Origin: Psettodes erumei
Taxonomy: Eukaryota > Chordata > Actinopteri > Pleuronectiformes > Psettodidae
Length of the DNA: 64,000 nucleotides
Assembly: GCA_016785225.1 (NCBI GenBank)
Contig: JAFBJZ010000652.1
Coordinates: 1,578,001-1,642,000, forward strand
Direction of reading: 5' to 3'
Below the pieces are notes generated by a model, which had not been told where the DNA came from, did no database searches, and saw only the letters and a program-made list of their open reading frames with translations. This document shows positions 10,207-23,803 of this stretch, piece by piece. Position 1 is the stretch's first letter; the number at the start of each line of letters is the position of its first letter. A program made the translations under genes and the position numbers.

Positions 10207-12529
10207 GTAAGTACCTCAGCACTTTGCATCAGGTCGCCTGTGTGCCGGCTTGGACCTACTTTTCCAATGGCAGAAGGAAAAACTTTAATTCCCGACGTTA
10301 TTTCTGCACTGATCCCATCAGAATGTAGGCTAATGTCTGTGTGACGTGTCCACCCTAATGTGATTTTGGCTCTTTGAGGAATCGCACACAATCTAACGTT
10401 TCTCTGCACTATCTGGCCCTGTAGGCGATGTACAGTTAAGTTGAAAAATCTGTTGCGACGCCACACTGTGCCTCCTTCCCTCGCTCTCCGTCTCTCTCTC
10501 TCTCTCTCTCTCTCCGCCGGCGCACACGCACCGGCATGTTGCTTATCACGCAACAAAAGGCATGACCGGGCGCATGGTGCATGTGTGTAAACCGGCGATG
10601 ATGCGATGACACGCCGCGAATGACTGAGTGAATGAATTTGGAGGATTGGTCCGCGGGGTGCGCGCACGCACCCATAACGCACTCCCAACGCACAGCCCCA
10701 TTAAAATCCACCGTGCACACGCCCCCACACACACACACACACACACACCCCCCCCTCCGCCTCTGCACAGCAGCCAATGCGCCAGTCATGCGCCGGACTC
10801 GTTTGGCTTTTGTTGATGTTGCCGGCGCAAATCGGAGCCTCACGTATCGTCACCGCCGCCGTTACGCACGTCGATAACAGCGAAATCCACGTAGTCTGGC
10901 CGCGAAAAAGCAGCTCACCGTGCGAGCGGGGCGTTAGACAGACATAATTTGTTCCTGAGTGGGAGACGTCCTCCCCACGCCGCGGTGCTGTGGAGTAAAC
11001 TTAAGCAGCCCCCGGCGTTATTGCATGCACACGCAGCAAGCAACACGCTCTGCAGCATGCAGCCTCGCTCGTTTGTGTTTCCCCTTTTGCGCCCCCCAGC
11101 GTCACATCCCACTAATTACCCCGCCACAGGCCTGGTGAACCCAACACTGGCATGTACTCTTCTACCTGGAAAACTCTCAGTATGGCCACGTCAAAGCGCC
11201 TTTCAGACGAACCTTACTTTGCTGCCTTATGTGAAACTAATCCTGACCTCTCTTTGCCAAAGTTGTACTATTATGACTGTTCATATACTGTGTGACTCAT
11301 TGATGCTGAAAATGTCTGCTCTGTTTTTCTTCTGTGTCTGCTGTGGGGTCAAATTCCGCCAAAATCAAACATGTGATTCTCTCTTCTGACAGGTTTCGTT
11401 TATTTTTCTTCCATTTCTCCATAGTAATGTGCTTTTTCGTGACCAAATCCGTCACGCTGACCTGCTGCGCGCCCCTCATTCTCATGGGCGCGCGCTACTA
11501 CTACAGCAGGAAAGTTATCCAGAGTTATCTGGACTGTGCTCTGCACACGGACATGGCTGACATAGAGGCGTATTACATGAAACCCACAGGTAAGACGTGG
11601 GCGGAGAACCTCGCCGTAGTGTGAATAATGACATTCAGTGCGTGTTGTCGTCTGGCAATGCTCCGCCACCAGTGCTCATGTTACAATCAGGAGGAATGAT
11701 GTGTGAAAATCCCAGCTTTGTAAAAGTTAAGTAACTCTGCTGCAGTGGGAGGGATCAAACGCAAAGCACACAAACGCAACGACTACATGAAAGGTTGTGC
11801 GGCTGACGCACACTCAAAAACGTGTCCGGGAGTCTTCAGGCGATGCAGAGGCAACTCATCAAATATGCAGGGTTTCTCTCCGCTTTCCTTCTCCTTTCCC
11901 ACCCCTCCCTCCCTGTCCCTTTCTCCACTCCTTCCCCCACTTGCTTCCTCTCCGAGCCGGTCGCAGGCAGGAGGGGGAAGGGGAGGGAGGGGGCGGGGGT
12001 GGGGTGTAACATCACAGGGCAATTGATCACATGGAGGAAACTGCTGATACACTTTCTGCAGTACGCTCGGTGTTGGCAAGGCTCATTTCCTCCACTAAAG
12101 CGTCCGATTGGGAAAAATCAATCCATCTGCAGACGATTCACTTCTGTTCAGGGGGAATTTTCAGGGTTGGTGTTTAACGATGGCTGATCACAAGCGCCCG
12201 TAACTTCTTGGGGCACATTTGTCTCCCTTTAACCCAAACCATGTGCCCTTATATAAAAAGCAGGTGCTGGTTAAGCCAGGCAATTGCACCCCCCCCCCCT
12301 CCCATTGTCTGACACTGTGCACTCTGGCCTGGTAATCCACTGCATACACAACTGCAATTTAGCATTCCCATTATTGGTGCAGGGAGCGATGGTTTAGAGG
12401 GGGTCAGGCACCACTGCTCTTGGACAATGCTAATGATTATATCCATGCAAACTGAATGGGCTCGAGGAGGGGGGGGGGACACCTGGGCACTGACACGAAG
12501 TCCTGATGGACGTCACTGTCATTTGTTGT

Positions 12530-12570
<41 letters not shown>

Positions 12571-12712
12571 AGGATGGCACGTAGGAGTGTGCGATTATGT
12601 GTTGAGTGCAACGTTCAAGGGAGAGAACTCGCTGAACTTAAAGGTTCTACAAGCAGCCGGGTCGAACACATCAGTTCTCAGCTGTTTTTGTTTGGATGTG
12701 CATCTGTGTTTG

Positions 12713-12760
<48 letters not shown>

Positions 12761-13455
12761 GTGTTGTCAGGTATTACCCCAGTAGCTATCAGATAAAAAT
12801 CAGAGGGACTGTTTGCTTACGTTTAACAACTAAACCTTGTCAACTGTGCAACACTGAGCTGATGTGCAGCTGTTGTGTTCTGTGTGTACTGTGAAACAGT
12901 GTATGTGTTGTGTTTGTGCAGGTATCACACAAACAGCTGTGACATGCAGAGCGCACTTCAGGAGTGAGAGGAACAAGTTGAATTGACAAAAAAAAATGAA
13001 CGATCTTTGCTGGTGCAGGACTTAACAAATATAAAAGGTGTGTGTGTGTCTGTGTGTGTGAGAGAGGGACTTGGCACGTTGGTTGTGCGACTCTGTGTGT
13101 GGTTTCATCTTTTGGAACTGATATAATATTTAATGAACGTTTAATGACTGAGGCGTCTCAACGGGGATGATAAACGCAAACGCTGCCTCGCTGCAACCCG
13201 GCCGTTCATCACGTCAGAGCAGAAACATCCTGTCCTTTAGACACTTTAACAAAATATGAAGTGAATAAACTGTAATGAGCAGACGGCCGGGGTAACAGAA
13301 GAAGAATAATTGAATGACAGACTGCAGACACGTATCCCTGAACACATGCCACAACTAGACCGATCAATACCCTTATCTCCTCTCTGCGTGAGTTATGATC
13401 AGTCACTCTGCTGCCACTTAAAGCCAGCTGTCACCTTTTTCATTTGACCCCCAAT

Positions 13456-13501
<46 letters not shown>

Positions 13502-16500
13502 GCAAACTAAGGGAACAGTGGTCGGGAGTATAAGTGTATATGGCAGTGCAGGAAAAAAAAAAGACTAACTTCCTGAATGAAACAGCCGCCAACGTGCCAA
13601 GAGTTTTGTCATTTCATTTTCAAAGCAGAGTGTGAAATGAAATCGAATCAATCAATATGAAAGTCCAGTTGAACTTTGAAAACCATCTTGTGGAAGGATT
13701 TAATATGCAACTTCTTAGGAATCAAACAGTTCGATAAGAGCACCGCAAAATTCAAAATGATGCAATTCACACAAACATCTGCTGGCACAAATGTCGTCGG
13801 AGGCGGAAAATAAAAATCAATACTGAGTCAATCTGGCAATCAATATGTCCACCATTGGTGCTTTAACCACTGCGCTACATTTGCTGAGAGGTAATGCAAA
13901 CAGCTTGGAACCGCAAAGGGTATTTTATCTGCATTTGAAAAAAAAAAAAGTACCACTGAATTTATTCGTCCTCCATCCATGAGCATCTGACCCTAATTCC
14001 TCGTACAGCGTTCATCTAATCCCTTTGTGGTCCGGCACCAGGAGCTTAATCTATGTGGATGTGATATCGGTTTACACGAGGGCGCAGGAGTCAGACTCGC
14101 CATTTCCTCAGAGTAAGAAGACGAGAAGTTAATGCTGAAGTAAGCCGACAGGTTACAGGCAGGAAGCCTGAGCTGGGGACGGTGCAAACAGAAAACGTCC
14201 GGCTCAGTTGTGTCTGCAGAATCCTGCAGGAGTCGCAGTGTCCAAACATAATCCACGTTATAAAAATACTTACCAACTTAACAATTCTACTTTGTAAGCA
14301 AAAGCAGATCGAGCTAAACACAACTTGCTGGGCTGGTGGGCTAACGTTTTCAAACTTTTAATATGTCGCTGAAATGTTGACGTCTACTTGCCAGAAAAAA
14401 AACCTCCAACAACATCCCACCAGGTTTGTGATGTCAGTGCTGCCCTCGGCTGCGTTCAGCACTGATACCATCAAGCGGCGCTCACATGGTTGTTCGCTCC
14501 TCTCGTAGGAGATGAATGAAGCTACTATTACTGTAACGCTCCGTCGCTTAATCCCATTGAGCCACGGATAAAAGATTTCAAACAGCGTCTCTGAAATGGG
14601 AAACCAGCTGTAAATACACAGAGGAGGTTTCCCCTCGTGTTCGACCAGTACGACCCCCCCCATTACGAACTCAATTGCTTTAGGTCACTCTGGAGCGGCT
14701 TAGCGCCCAAAAAGTGAAAGTGGTATAATTGGGGCGACATCAGACGCGGGGGCCGAACCCCTCCCCGGCTGGAAGTGATACCCACCGAGCGATGCTGGCT
14801 GTTTAATGAGGCGTCGCTACCACTGCAGGGCCTCATCAAGGGAGGAGACGTTATAATACCTGCCGGTCAGTCTCACTGTGGCTGCGAGCAGCTCCCTCCA
14901 CCGCTACCTGCCGGGCTTATTTTAGCTCCGAACGACAGAAGGAGGGAGGGAGACAGACAAAGAGAGGGAGGGAGGGAGGGAGGGAAGGAGGTGAGCGCTA
15001 CATAGAAAACGGGGGCACCTCAGGGAGGGGTGTGATACAGACAAAGGGTTCTTGGTCGCGTATTTTTGGGCGACTCAGATTAACAAGGTGGCCTCGCATC
15101 TATCCATCCCTCCCCTCTTCCAGCTGTCCAGCCGTTATCCATCATCCCGGCAGACAGGAAGTGATGCTTCCACCCGGCCACAGGGGACAGCCTCAGTTTT
15201 TTTTCCTTTTTTTTTATGCCGTACATAGAAAGATACAGAGCAAACTAACAAGCTTCAGGTTGTTGAACACATTGTAAACTGTAAGATTGCAGTGCGTGAG
15301 GATGAAGTGAAGCTTAAACAGGTGATTTATCAAGGAAAAAGCCAAATAAACAGCTAAATAAAGTCTGAGTGAGCTTACTCGCTCAGAAAAAAGACAAAAG
15401 AAGAGGAACTCCACAGTCTCAGTATCTCCAGTCTGTCAGTGTTAGTCATGTTGTCCTTTACGTGACAGGCTGACTCCACTGAGTCCATTAGCTTCGCGGC
15501 GCTCAGCGAGTACGTGAACATGTGTATCTGCTGGGCCCTGCCGAGGTCATTAATAATGCATCGCAATCTCGCCAGCCTCCGCCTTTGTTTCCCGCTTCGA
15601 ATCAATACTGAACAAAGACGCTCATTGGAGAGGCAGCGGCGTCGTGCCTTTTACTCACCCTCTCGGCTCTCTGCCGACCAATCACAGCACTCGATTGTGG
15701 CAGATGAGCCATTTCAAAGCATGTTATCGTCGGGCGGGTGGTCGTGTGGTCTGTAGATTAAAAGTGATTTCTGCAGTTTGGTCTCCATTTACAAAGGAAC
15801 AGTATAACGTATATGGATTAAGATGTAAAAGGCCAGAGTCTCCCAGTAATTAGAGGTGGAGTCGTTTTGCATTGGATGGCCTCTGACCTCGGGGATGGAG
15901 GGGGGTTGGGCGGGGGCAGTAGTCGCCATGTGAACGCTGGCACGTACGCAGTAAAGGGTAGCATGTGTGTAAAATGTGGGCATGTGCCTGCATGTTTGCA
16001 TACACACAACATGTGGAGACAGGCAGGGGGCGGGGGGGCAGTAAAACCCACAGCACAGGGTCAAGTAATGAGCTAATGGAAACGAGTGTGAGTCTGTGTA
16101 CAGTATGCACACAACACACAGGTCAACGCATCAGCGTCTCCTCTGCACACTGACTTCAGCTTTAAGGCCAAGTTGATGGTAAAGCCCCCCACTTCAATAC
16201 ACATGAATTATTAATTTTCTGCGGGAGCAGTGTAAAGCACGTCTTGTGACCGGCGGTCACGTCCTCTCGCCCCTCATTCGTCCGTGACGGAGGAAGAAAC
16301 TGCTGACGTCGGGGGTTATACGTGACAGGCTAATCCATACTCCCAGCATGCACTCTGGTCTGAGGAGGTGGGTGTGTTTGCGTGGCAGGTTGTAGGAGAA
16401 CACAGAAGGATGTCTTAAAGATACTGAGATACTGTACACGAGGACAAACCACATTCTTCTTATGTCGCTCGCTCTTTGCTAACCGGCGGCAGCTGCATGT

Positions 16501-19500
16501 CTTTGTGCTGTTGTGTAAGTAAGTAATGGAAAATAATCACTGCAGGTTTTCAGGTCATGGTTTGTTAGGACAGAAAACGACGCTTCAGCATAATCTCATG
16601 TTGCACCACCATTTATACCCGCAGGAGATACAACAGCAACAACGCGTACTCGCCATTTAACGCGCGGCAGATTAATCGCGCAGTGACGCAACGGCTTTAA
16701 CTCGGAGGCCACCCCTGAAAACTAAAATCTCCGGTGCTTAATGTGCCCCTGCAACAATGACACACGCGTTGCGTATACGTATAAAAATAACACAGGAAAA
16801 CACAAAACAATTAGCGGGAACACGCGGAGAACAGGGTCGAGCTACTTACGGGCTCTCGTCAGGACTGAACGCGATGAATTCTCCCTCCAGCTTTCATCTG
16901 CAGGAGAAAAAGGAGAATAATCTTTTTAGACAGCACAAAAGGTATTCCTGTGTATGCACTTTTTCAGTCAGTATTTAACACCCCCACACACATGCACAGA
17001 TGCATATTAATATCCCGGTAAAGCGGTTAAAGAAATCAGATCTGCTGCGTTAAGAAGGCTGTAATCAGATTTCTGCCTGCGGGAGCTCAAAGCTCCTCGT
17101 TCTCACCTTGATTTACAGTATTTCTCATCTTACAGAATGTATCTTCAGGCCCCCTCCCCCTCTGGAGTAACGCTAGATTCTCTGTCCGACCCCCCCCCCC
17201 GATAATGGATCCTTTCAGGCTCATCACTATCATGGTTAACACAGATGCCTCGCCTCCTCCCTGCTCCTCCTCCTCCTCCTCCGCTCCCTCTTTCTTTCAG
17301 AGAAGACAGATGAATGACTTCTTCTTTGTCTCGCTTTCCTGTCTTCTGTGAACTGTCTCCCAGTGTTAGCTAATTCACAACACATCAATATATGGATGGT
17401 TTTACTTGGTATACGGCTTCCTCCTCTGGGGACCATGAATGTCTGTACAAAATGTCCATCCAGTGACTGTTGAGATATTTTAGTCTGGACTCTAAACTCA
17501 CTTTGTATTGGCCCGCTCAGCCTCCATAAAGGAGCGAGGAGTGAAGGAGGAGTGTTACTCCTTTCCTCTGTGACTAGTGTGAAGCCCAGTTTCTCGAAAC
17601 CAGGGTTTTCTGTAGAAAAGGCAGGATATGCAAGAGTGTGCCACGAAGCATCAGTCGTAAAATTTCAGTTGCAGATTTGCAGATTAGAGGGTCGAGGGCA
17701 TCTTCATCTCATATAAACGGCTTCTCAACTTCTCCTCCTGTATCTTTCTCTCTCTCTTATCCTCTCATCTCTCAGGAAGTGCAGTTCCCAGCAGAAACAA
17801 TGACGAGCAGATGTGAAGTTAGGAAGCCTCGACATCAATGCGCTCCTCTCAGCTTTCCTGAGGAGAGACGGATGTTGACTTCAGTTTAGTTGATTGTCAG
17901 TGTGATGGAGAGCATGCTCTCCTGCGCTGTCATTCCTGGCACACGCTCAGTTCAGACAGATGGTTGGGAGGGCTTTATGAAAGCGTAACCCCCCACACAC
18001 ACGCACACACACACACACGCACACACACACACACACAGACAGACACACACGTGCACATGCACGAGCGTAATAATGCTGGCAGAGTGCCGCAGGAGTTGAC
18101 ACCGCGGCTCTGAAATGTGCCTTTAATGAAGCATCATCCCTTCATGAAAGACTGCGAGGCAGCTTAACTGTTTCCACTCTGAGCCTGAGTGAGTCACACA
18201 TCCACCAGGTAGAAGCTCCACACGGCCCCATCACTGTTCCACCCAGGTTCTTCCTGGGTGTCACCACTTTTCACACCAGTCCACCAATCCCGCGTCCAGA
18301 CAGGGTGAACCTACGAGGTGCCGAGCCGGTACGATGTTCTTATGTAAATCTTCCCGCTAGTAAGTCAAAGTCACACCCCCCCTGACAGATCAGTGAGACA
18401 CTGGTAGCACACTGGGAGGACAGGGGAGTTGTTCGGGCGTCCCTGTGACTGTATTCAGTCACAGAAGACTCCAGATGAGATAAAAACTGGGCTACAGGGG
18501 CATCAAATCATGCAAGAAGCGTGGCGGGAATGTGACCAGGCAGGGAAAGGGAGACGGAATCAGGATTCAGAGCTCGCACACGGACGGACGCAGATTTTTA
18601 ATGTCCGCAAGTCAGATTTACTTTATCTATAACAAACAGATGGCATGTCATTGCAACTGCTGCCAACACGCAGCGTAAAAATACTGCTGACGTTGGTGGA
18701 AAGGCTGTTTGAACATGGTTACGTAATGAAAAACAAGAGGTCGGGAGGGTCATTTTCCCTGAAAGATTACCATCGGTAAGGGAAATTAAACAGAACCAAG
18801 CACTTACACGGCGGGTTCGTCTGAAAAACCGCCTGATTAGGATTCAAAAGGGAGTGATTTCAAACGCCTGTAACGTTATTTACTGACGTTTTTCTCTGCT
18901 ACGTTGATCTGAATTCCTATGATTAACCGTGTTTTTTTTTTTTTCCTGGAGGGAGCGGTTTTCCAGCTCTGAATCTAATCGTAGGGGAAACGCTTCAACC
19001 GATGAAGTCTGAAGGCAGCGACGGGAGAACTGGAGCGTTGATGTTCTCCAGCTCTAAACTATTATCATTGAAAATAAAATTTGAAATCACTGCGTCAACT
19101 GGACATCTTAGAAACTGCAGCATGATTTTAGATTGATATTAATGTGGGTTGATGTTCAAGCACTTATCTGGACTCTGGTGGAGGAGCATTGTCTGCTGAC
19201 ATTTTTATCTGTAAAGGTCTAAACCCTGTGTGTGTCTGTCTGCATGCCAGTCTTTTTTATCAATGTGTCTGTGATGTATTGACTCTGGGGTACAGCCAGT
19301 CCCCGACACAGTACGAGCTGCTGCAACGTCACTGTTTTTACTGAACGAGACTCAATTCCCGTGAAACGATTGTGTAAATTTGGAGAATTTTCTTTATCTC
19401 GCCCTTGAACACATATTTTCCTCGTGTCTGCTCCACTACGCTGTGAGTGATTATCAGTTTGTTTTTTTATGAGTAATTGAACGCAGCGTTTCTGGCTGGG

Positions 19501-20150
19501 ATGTGATAAACAGTTTTGAGCTACAGGGCGTGTTGCAGCAGCTGAGTTTGTGGGTCTCTACTCCAGTACAGCTAATGAAACAGTTAGCTTAGCTTAGCAC
19601 AAAGACTTGTAACAGCTGGCCTGTCTGTCCAAACTCCATGAACCAGCACTGCTGAAGCTCAGTGATGGAGCCAGGCTCGCTGTTTCCAGTCCTTATGCTA
19701 AGCTAAGCTACTTCCCAAAGTGTTGAATTATACCTTCATAATACTGTGCTAATTTTATCCAACGTGTATTTGTTTCTGCCAGGCTCCTGTTTCTGGGTGG
19801 CAGTGCTTGACGGACGTGTGGTGGGCATCGTGGCGGCGCAGGGCCGCGAGGACGACAACACGGTCGAGCTGCGGCGCATGTCGGTGGACTCACGCTACCG
19901 CGGCAAAGGCATCGCCAAGGCGCTGGGGCGCCGCGTCCTGGAGTTCGCCGTGCGCGACAACTACGCCGCCGTCGTCCTCGGCACGACGGCCGTCAAGCTG
20001 GCCGCCCACAAGCTGTACGAGTCGCTGGGCTTCCGCCGAACGGGCCAGAGCGAGGACTACAGGCTCCCCGGCATGAGCCGCTCGCCGCTGGAGAGGCTCT
20101 TCTTCCAGATCCGCTACAGCCGCTACCGCCTGCAGCTCCGTGAGGAGTGA
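9900..20150 (+). CDS. nat8l: nat8l, N-acetylaspartate synthase (three coding exons, complete)
   Basis: Exons 9900-10206, 11425-11589 and 19783-20150 join in phase 1 at both junctions to give 279 residues plus TGA. The enzyme transfers acetyl from acetyl-CoA to L-aspartate to make N-acetylaspartate in neurons and acts at ER or mitochondrial membranes. Residues about 105-122 form a hydrophobic membrane segment, followed by the conserved RYYYSRK. Residues 159-279 hold the GNAT fold, with the acetyl-CoA loop R195-x-x-G198-x-G200. The start MHFSSPKMVCETKIV parallels human MHCGPPDMVCETKIV, which fixes the first Met at 9900. The human protein is 302 residues; the fish lacks most of its Ala/Pro-rich N-terminal insert. 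Intron 2 is 8.2 kb. The gene is tail to tail with poln, as in human. Confidence 0.95.
10207..11424 (+). other. nat8l: nat8l intron 1
   Basis: The first half of this 1.2-kb intron is CpG-rich. It has a (CT)n tract near 10491-10514 and a short (CA)n near 10728-10748. No exon of another gene is seen. Confidence 0.8.
11425..11589 (+). CDS. nat8l: nat8l exon 2 (membrane segment)
   Basis: The acceptor is tccatag (ending at 11424). The nearby tctgacag at 11385-11392 would put a stop in frame and is rejected. The exon encodes residues 103-157 plus one base: hydrophobic MCFFVTKSVTLTCCAPLILM, then GARYYYSRKVIQSYLDCALH and the conserved DMADIEAYYMKP. It ends at the donor ACAG|GTAAGA. Confidence 0.92.
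11590..19782 (+). other. nat8l: nat8l intron 2
   Basis: This 8.2-kb intron holds (GT)n tracts at about 12531-12568, 12719-12758 and 13461-13498, a (CA)n run near 18000-18040, and a fold-back repeat at its 3' end. Open frames inside are short and overlap on both strands; none resembles a gene. Confidence 0.75.
19584..19710. repeat. fold-back repeat (ttagcttagcttagc family)
   Basis: The left arm, from 19584, reads ttagcttagcttagcaca. The right arm, ending at 19710, is its imperfect inverse (ctaagctaagcta), and the match continues inward through aaagact and aacagc for roughly 40 nt. I recall this repeat as very common in percomorph fish introns. It lies only 72 bp before the nat8l exon 3 acceptor. 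Confidence 0.65.
19783..20150 (+). CDS. nat8l: nat8l exon 3 (GNAT catalytic domain)
   Basis: The acceptor tttctgccag is followed by residues 158-279, beginning GSCFWVAVLDG and ending RYRLQLREE then TGA. The acetyl-CoA-binding RYRGKGIAKALG motif is intact. The exon is strikingly GC- and CpG-rich, with nearly every third position C or G, unlike the AT-rich intron before it. Confidence 0.95.
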
Positions 20151-20956
20151 GGGGTGACAGGGAGAGGGAGAGAGAGATGGAGAGGGGGAGATGGAGAAAG
20201 AGAGGGACAGAGAGAGAGAGAGAGAGAGAGAGAGTGAGCGACGACCCTCCTTCAACCAGAGCCCCGACCGCATCCTCTCCTCTGACGCCTTTTATTTATT
20301 TTGTGTCATTAGAGATAACTTCAAGTACTTCTTAACACTTTGACTACTTCATCTTTAAAGTCACTAACGTTTTTATTACTATTACACTTTTGTTGCTGTT
20401 GTTTTTGTATTATACTTTTACATTTTAAAACAAGAGTTTGTTTCTTTTCTTCTATTTTATTAATCTTTTTTTTTTGGTACCTTTACCCCTCCCTTTTCAT
20501 TGTGGGAGAAAACAAAACATTGGCATTCATGGAAGAGATCTAACTGGCACGTCGACGAGGAACCCTCCCCGGCCTCTGGGGTCTTCAGCTCATGTGACTT
20601 AGATCAATACCCCCCCTTCATTACTATTCCACAATGCCCGTCTTCACCCCTCCCCCGTTATGTCCAACCTTCCCTTCCCTCCCACATTCCCTCAAAAAAA
20701 CTCCCCCGCAGCAAAACTCCAACAGGCAGGTTTACACGGAGGCGAGCGCAATGAGACAGCCACACTTGTTTGAGTGGGGGGGTTGGGTGGGGGTGCGGGT
20801 GGGGGTGGACGGAGCGAACGGCGGGTCGGGAGGGAGGGAGGGGGCAGATATGGCTTCCTCGAGAGCATAAACATGGGGGAAAGCTTGTTTTCTCTTTTAC
20901 AAAAGCTCTGCAGTGTTACACTTTGTGTGAGCATTGTGGACACGCACACACTCACA

Positions 20957-20998
<42 letters not shown>

Positions 20999-22963
20999 AG
21001 GTTGTTTGGCTCTTAACCAGTCGCTCAAGACACCATATTGAAGCACAGTGAGAGTGTGTTACTGACCCCCATAGAGAGAGAGGAGGATGACAGGATGCTT
21101 ACCGGAATAAGTGTGTGTGTGTGTTCCACATCCTGAACCAACACCATCTTCCTCACACACACACACACACACACACACTCCTCTTCATCCTCTTAATTTG
21201 ATCGGATCTCTCCCTTCCTCTTTTTTTTTCTTCTTCCTGCTGTACATCTCCCATCACCTACTCGCTCCTTTTCCTCACCAGAGCTGAGGAGAGGCTCTCT
21301 GATTGGTTGAGGTGGCAGGAGGGTGGCGCATTTTCTCGCCACGGTGTCACACAGACAGACCCCGAGTTACGATACAGCTGCATGTCAGAGCTTGTTTGTG
21401 TATGTGTGTGTGTATGTGTATGTGTTTGTGTGTGTGAGGGTGTGTGTGTGTGTGTGTGTGAGTGTGTGAGTTGAGTGCCAGACATTAGGCCGTGGCCTCG
21501 ACGGCGTACGATGAAGAACTTAACCTATTTTTATTTTGCGTGAACAGATGCGCACTTTTCTTGCTCTACGCGTCAAGTATTACCTAATGACTACGATTAC
21601 TACTTTGTGTACTTATACGTTGTTTACTGATCGAATCGAGACAAATTCTAACACTTTGTTTACTATTTGACTGATAATTAGTAATTTTCTAACTTTCAAA
21701 CACGTATTACCACATTGCAATATGCAAATTTTCAAAACGATTACAAAGTAGCTGCAGTCTACACTCCACATACTTGATCCAGGTTATTGGGGAACGACTA
21801 CTGGCAATACTTGCAGACCTACAGTATATAACTGAGCACAAATAGCAAATAATTACTTAAACCAATATACTGGCATTAGTACGACCCCCCTTCCCCTTTT
21901 ATCTATAGTGTATACAGTTGAAAAAGTCATGTAGCGACCTAAACGACAGAGTTTCTGCCATAACACCTCTCTCCATCTCCATCCTCCGAACATACAACCA
22001 GCAGTAGATTCAGCCATCCACTACTCTGAGCCTCAGTTGTGTCGTTAAACCGTTTGTAAAAAGCTAAATATAAGATAAAATACAACAAAAAAAATCACAT
22101 AAGAAGAAAAAAACAGAAAAAAAACATCTGAATACAAACATAATCGTCATGAAGTTAGCACTGACCCTCCTTTGCCTTGCCACCCTTTCCTTCCAACCCC
22201 CCATCCCCACCACCATCTCTCATCCACTCATGAATCTGTCTGCAACCCTGGGCAAGACCCCCCACGCCTTCCATCTGAACCCTGCACACCGCTCCATGAC
22301 CTCTGACCTTTCCCCGCCCATCTCTGCATGCGCCAACAGAGCCTTGCTGCACTGCTTTTACTCCATTTGAAGCTTGTTGGAAACAACCCTAGAGCCCCGC
22401 CCCTTCTCCGATGTCATCCAGGCGGTGCGACGCGGCCTCTGCAACCACAGGTGGAAAACGCAGAAAATCAGACAAAGTGTGTGTGTGTGTGTGTGTGTGT
22501 GTTGGTGCAGACACACACTCACCAGCCGCAGCGCTGCCTGGGTCACATCGTGCCTGTGTCAGCCAGCCAACTGTAGAATGCAAAAAGCAATGCAAGTGTG
22601 GCATGCCTCTGTACCCGGTGTGTGTACGGTGCCTGCCCTGAAAAAGTGTAGAAAAAAAAGATTAATTGATATATATATATACACACACACACAATATATA
22701 TATGAATATATATAAAAAGAAAATAAGCTTCTTTTTTAGATGAAAATACAAAAGAAATGTGTGTTTCTTTGTTTGGAAAAAAAGAAAAATTGTACCATTT
22801 GCATGAAATGTGTCTTTGAATGCAAATATAACTTTTAGGGGAGAAACTCCTAGCACACGGCATACAGTGGAACCATAGACTTGCGATTTTCTATAATTTT
22901 TTTTTTTTTTTTAAACCATGTTCGTTCTCTGTATTCAAGACCAGGTCATGGAATTAATATCGG

Positions 22964-23068
22964 CCACTAGCCAGTGCTCAGAAGTAGAAGGTAGCCGACC
23001 ATGGTGCCGTCAAACCGCGTCTCATTCTAAAATCCTCGTGTGCAGATGTATCTGCCACTGGCTAGTGG
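22964..23068. other. 13-bp inverted repeat (hairpin) in the nat8l 3' UTR region
   Basis: ccactagccagtg at 22964-22976 is the exact reverse complement of cactggctagtgg at 23056-23068, with a 79-nt loop. In RNA this could form a 13-bp stem. The loop is too large for a standard microRNA precursor. Confidence 0.5.
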
Positions 23069-23729
23069 GCTGAAAGTTTGTTTTCTTCCTTGGTCACAGC
23101 TCGGAGTAAGGTTCCCAAACACTCTGCAGGACTGATGAGATGAGATCTTCAATGGGCATTTGGTGAATGATGCAAAAGAAAGCATGTATTAGTGTGCAGT
23201 ACAGAGCGCAGCAATCTTGTGGAGCACCCAGTTTATCACATGCACATGAAGGAACGCTCCCGTCTGAAACGCCTAGTCTGAACCTCCTCTGGTCAGCTAA
23301 AGGCCCCAAAGTGCATACCTGCTTTCTTTTGCATCTAACTTGGGATTACACTTGCCACAATATTTTCTTTTTAAAAAATTATTGTTATTATTATTATTTT
23401 TTTTTAGGGATGTACGTACAGTTCACGATCCCTGCAGTTGACAAAAGTTGACCTTAGCTACTTGAAAGATGCCTGTGTAAGTTTTCTTCCCCTTTCCCTC
23501 ACCGTGTGAAAACACGAGACGCGTCGAGAAGAGGCTTGGCTACTGACAAGCTCTTAGTCGACACAAGACTTCCCTATGAAGTTCTACAAAGTAAAATGCA
23601 AGGCACAAATGATGATGAAGCATCAAACAGTGTGGTCTTTGAAAAAAAAAAAAAAAATAAAACGCATCAGATGTTTTCATTGGGCAAACACGTGGAGGAT
23701 GATGCATCTGCTTTGAATTCAGTTGTTGC

Positions 23730-23731
<2 letters not shown>

Positions 23732-23800
<69 letters not shown>
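23732..23800. repeat. (GA)n microsatellite
   Basis: This is an uninterrupted GA tract of about 69 bp within the inferred nat8l 3' UTR, purine-rich on the transcribed sense strand. Confidence 0.95.

Positions 23801-23803
<3 letters not shown>

Noticed and set aside
11385..11424. Alternative acceptor tctgacag for nat8l exon 2
   Set aside because: It would bring a TAG stop into frame; the acceptor at 11424 aligns exactly with human NAT8L.
22149..22370. 73-codon frame starting MKLALTLLCLATLSF, like a signal peptide
   Set aside because: It lies inside the inferred nat8l 3' UTR, has no promoter or splice context, and the rest is unlike a protein domain. Chance is likely.
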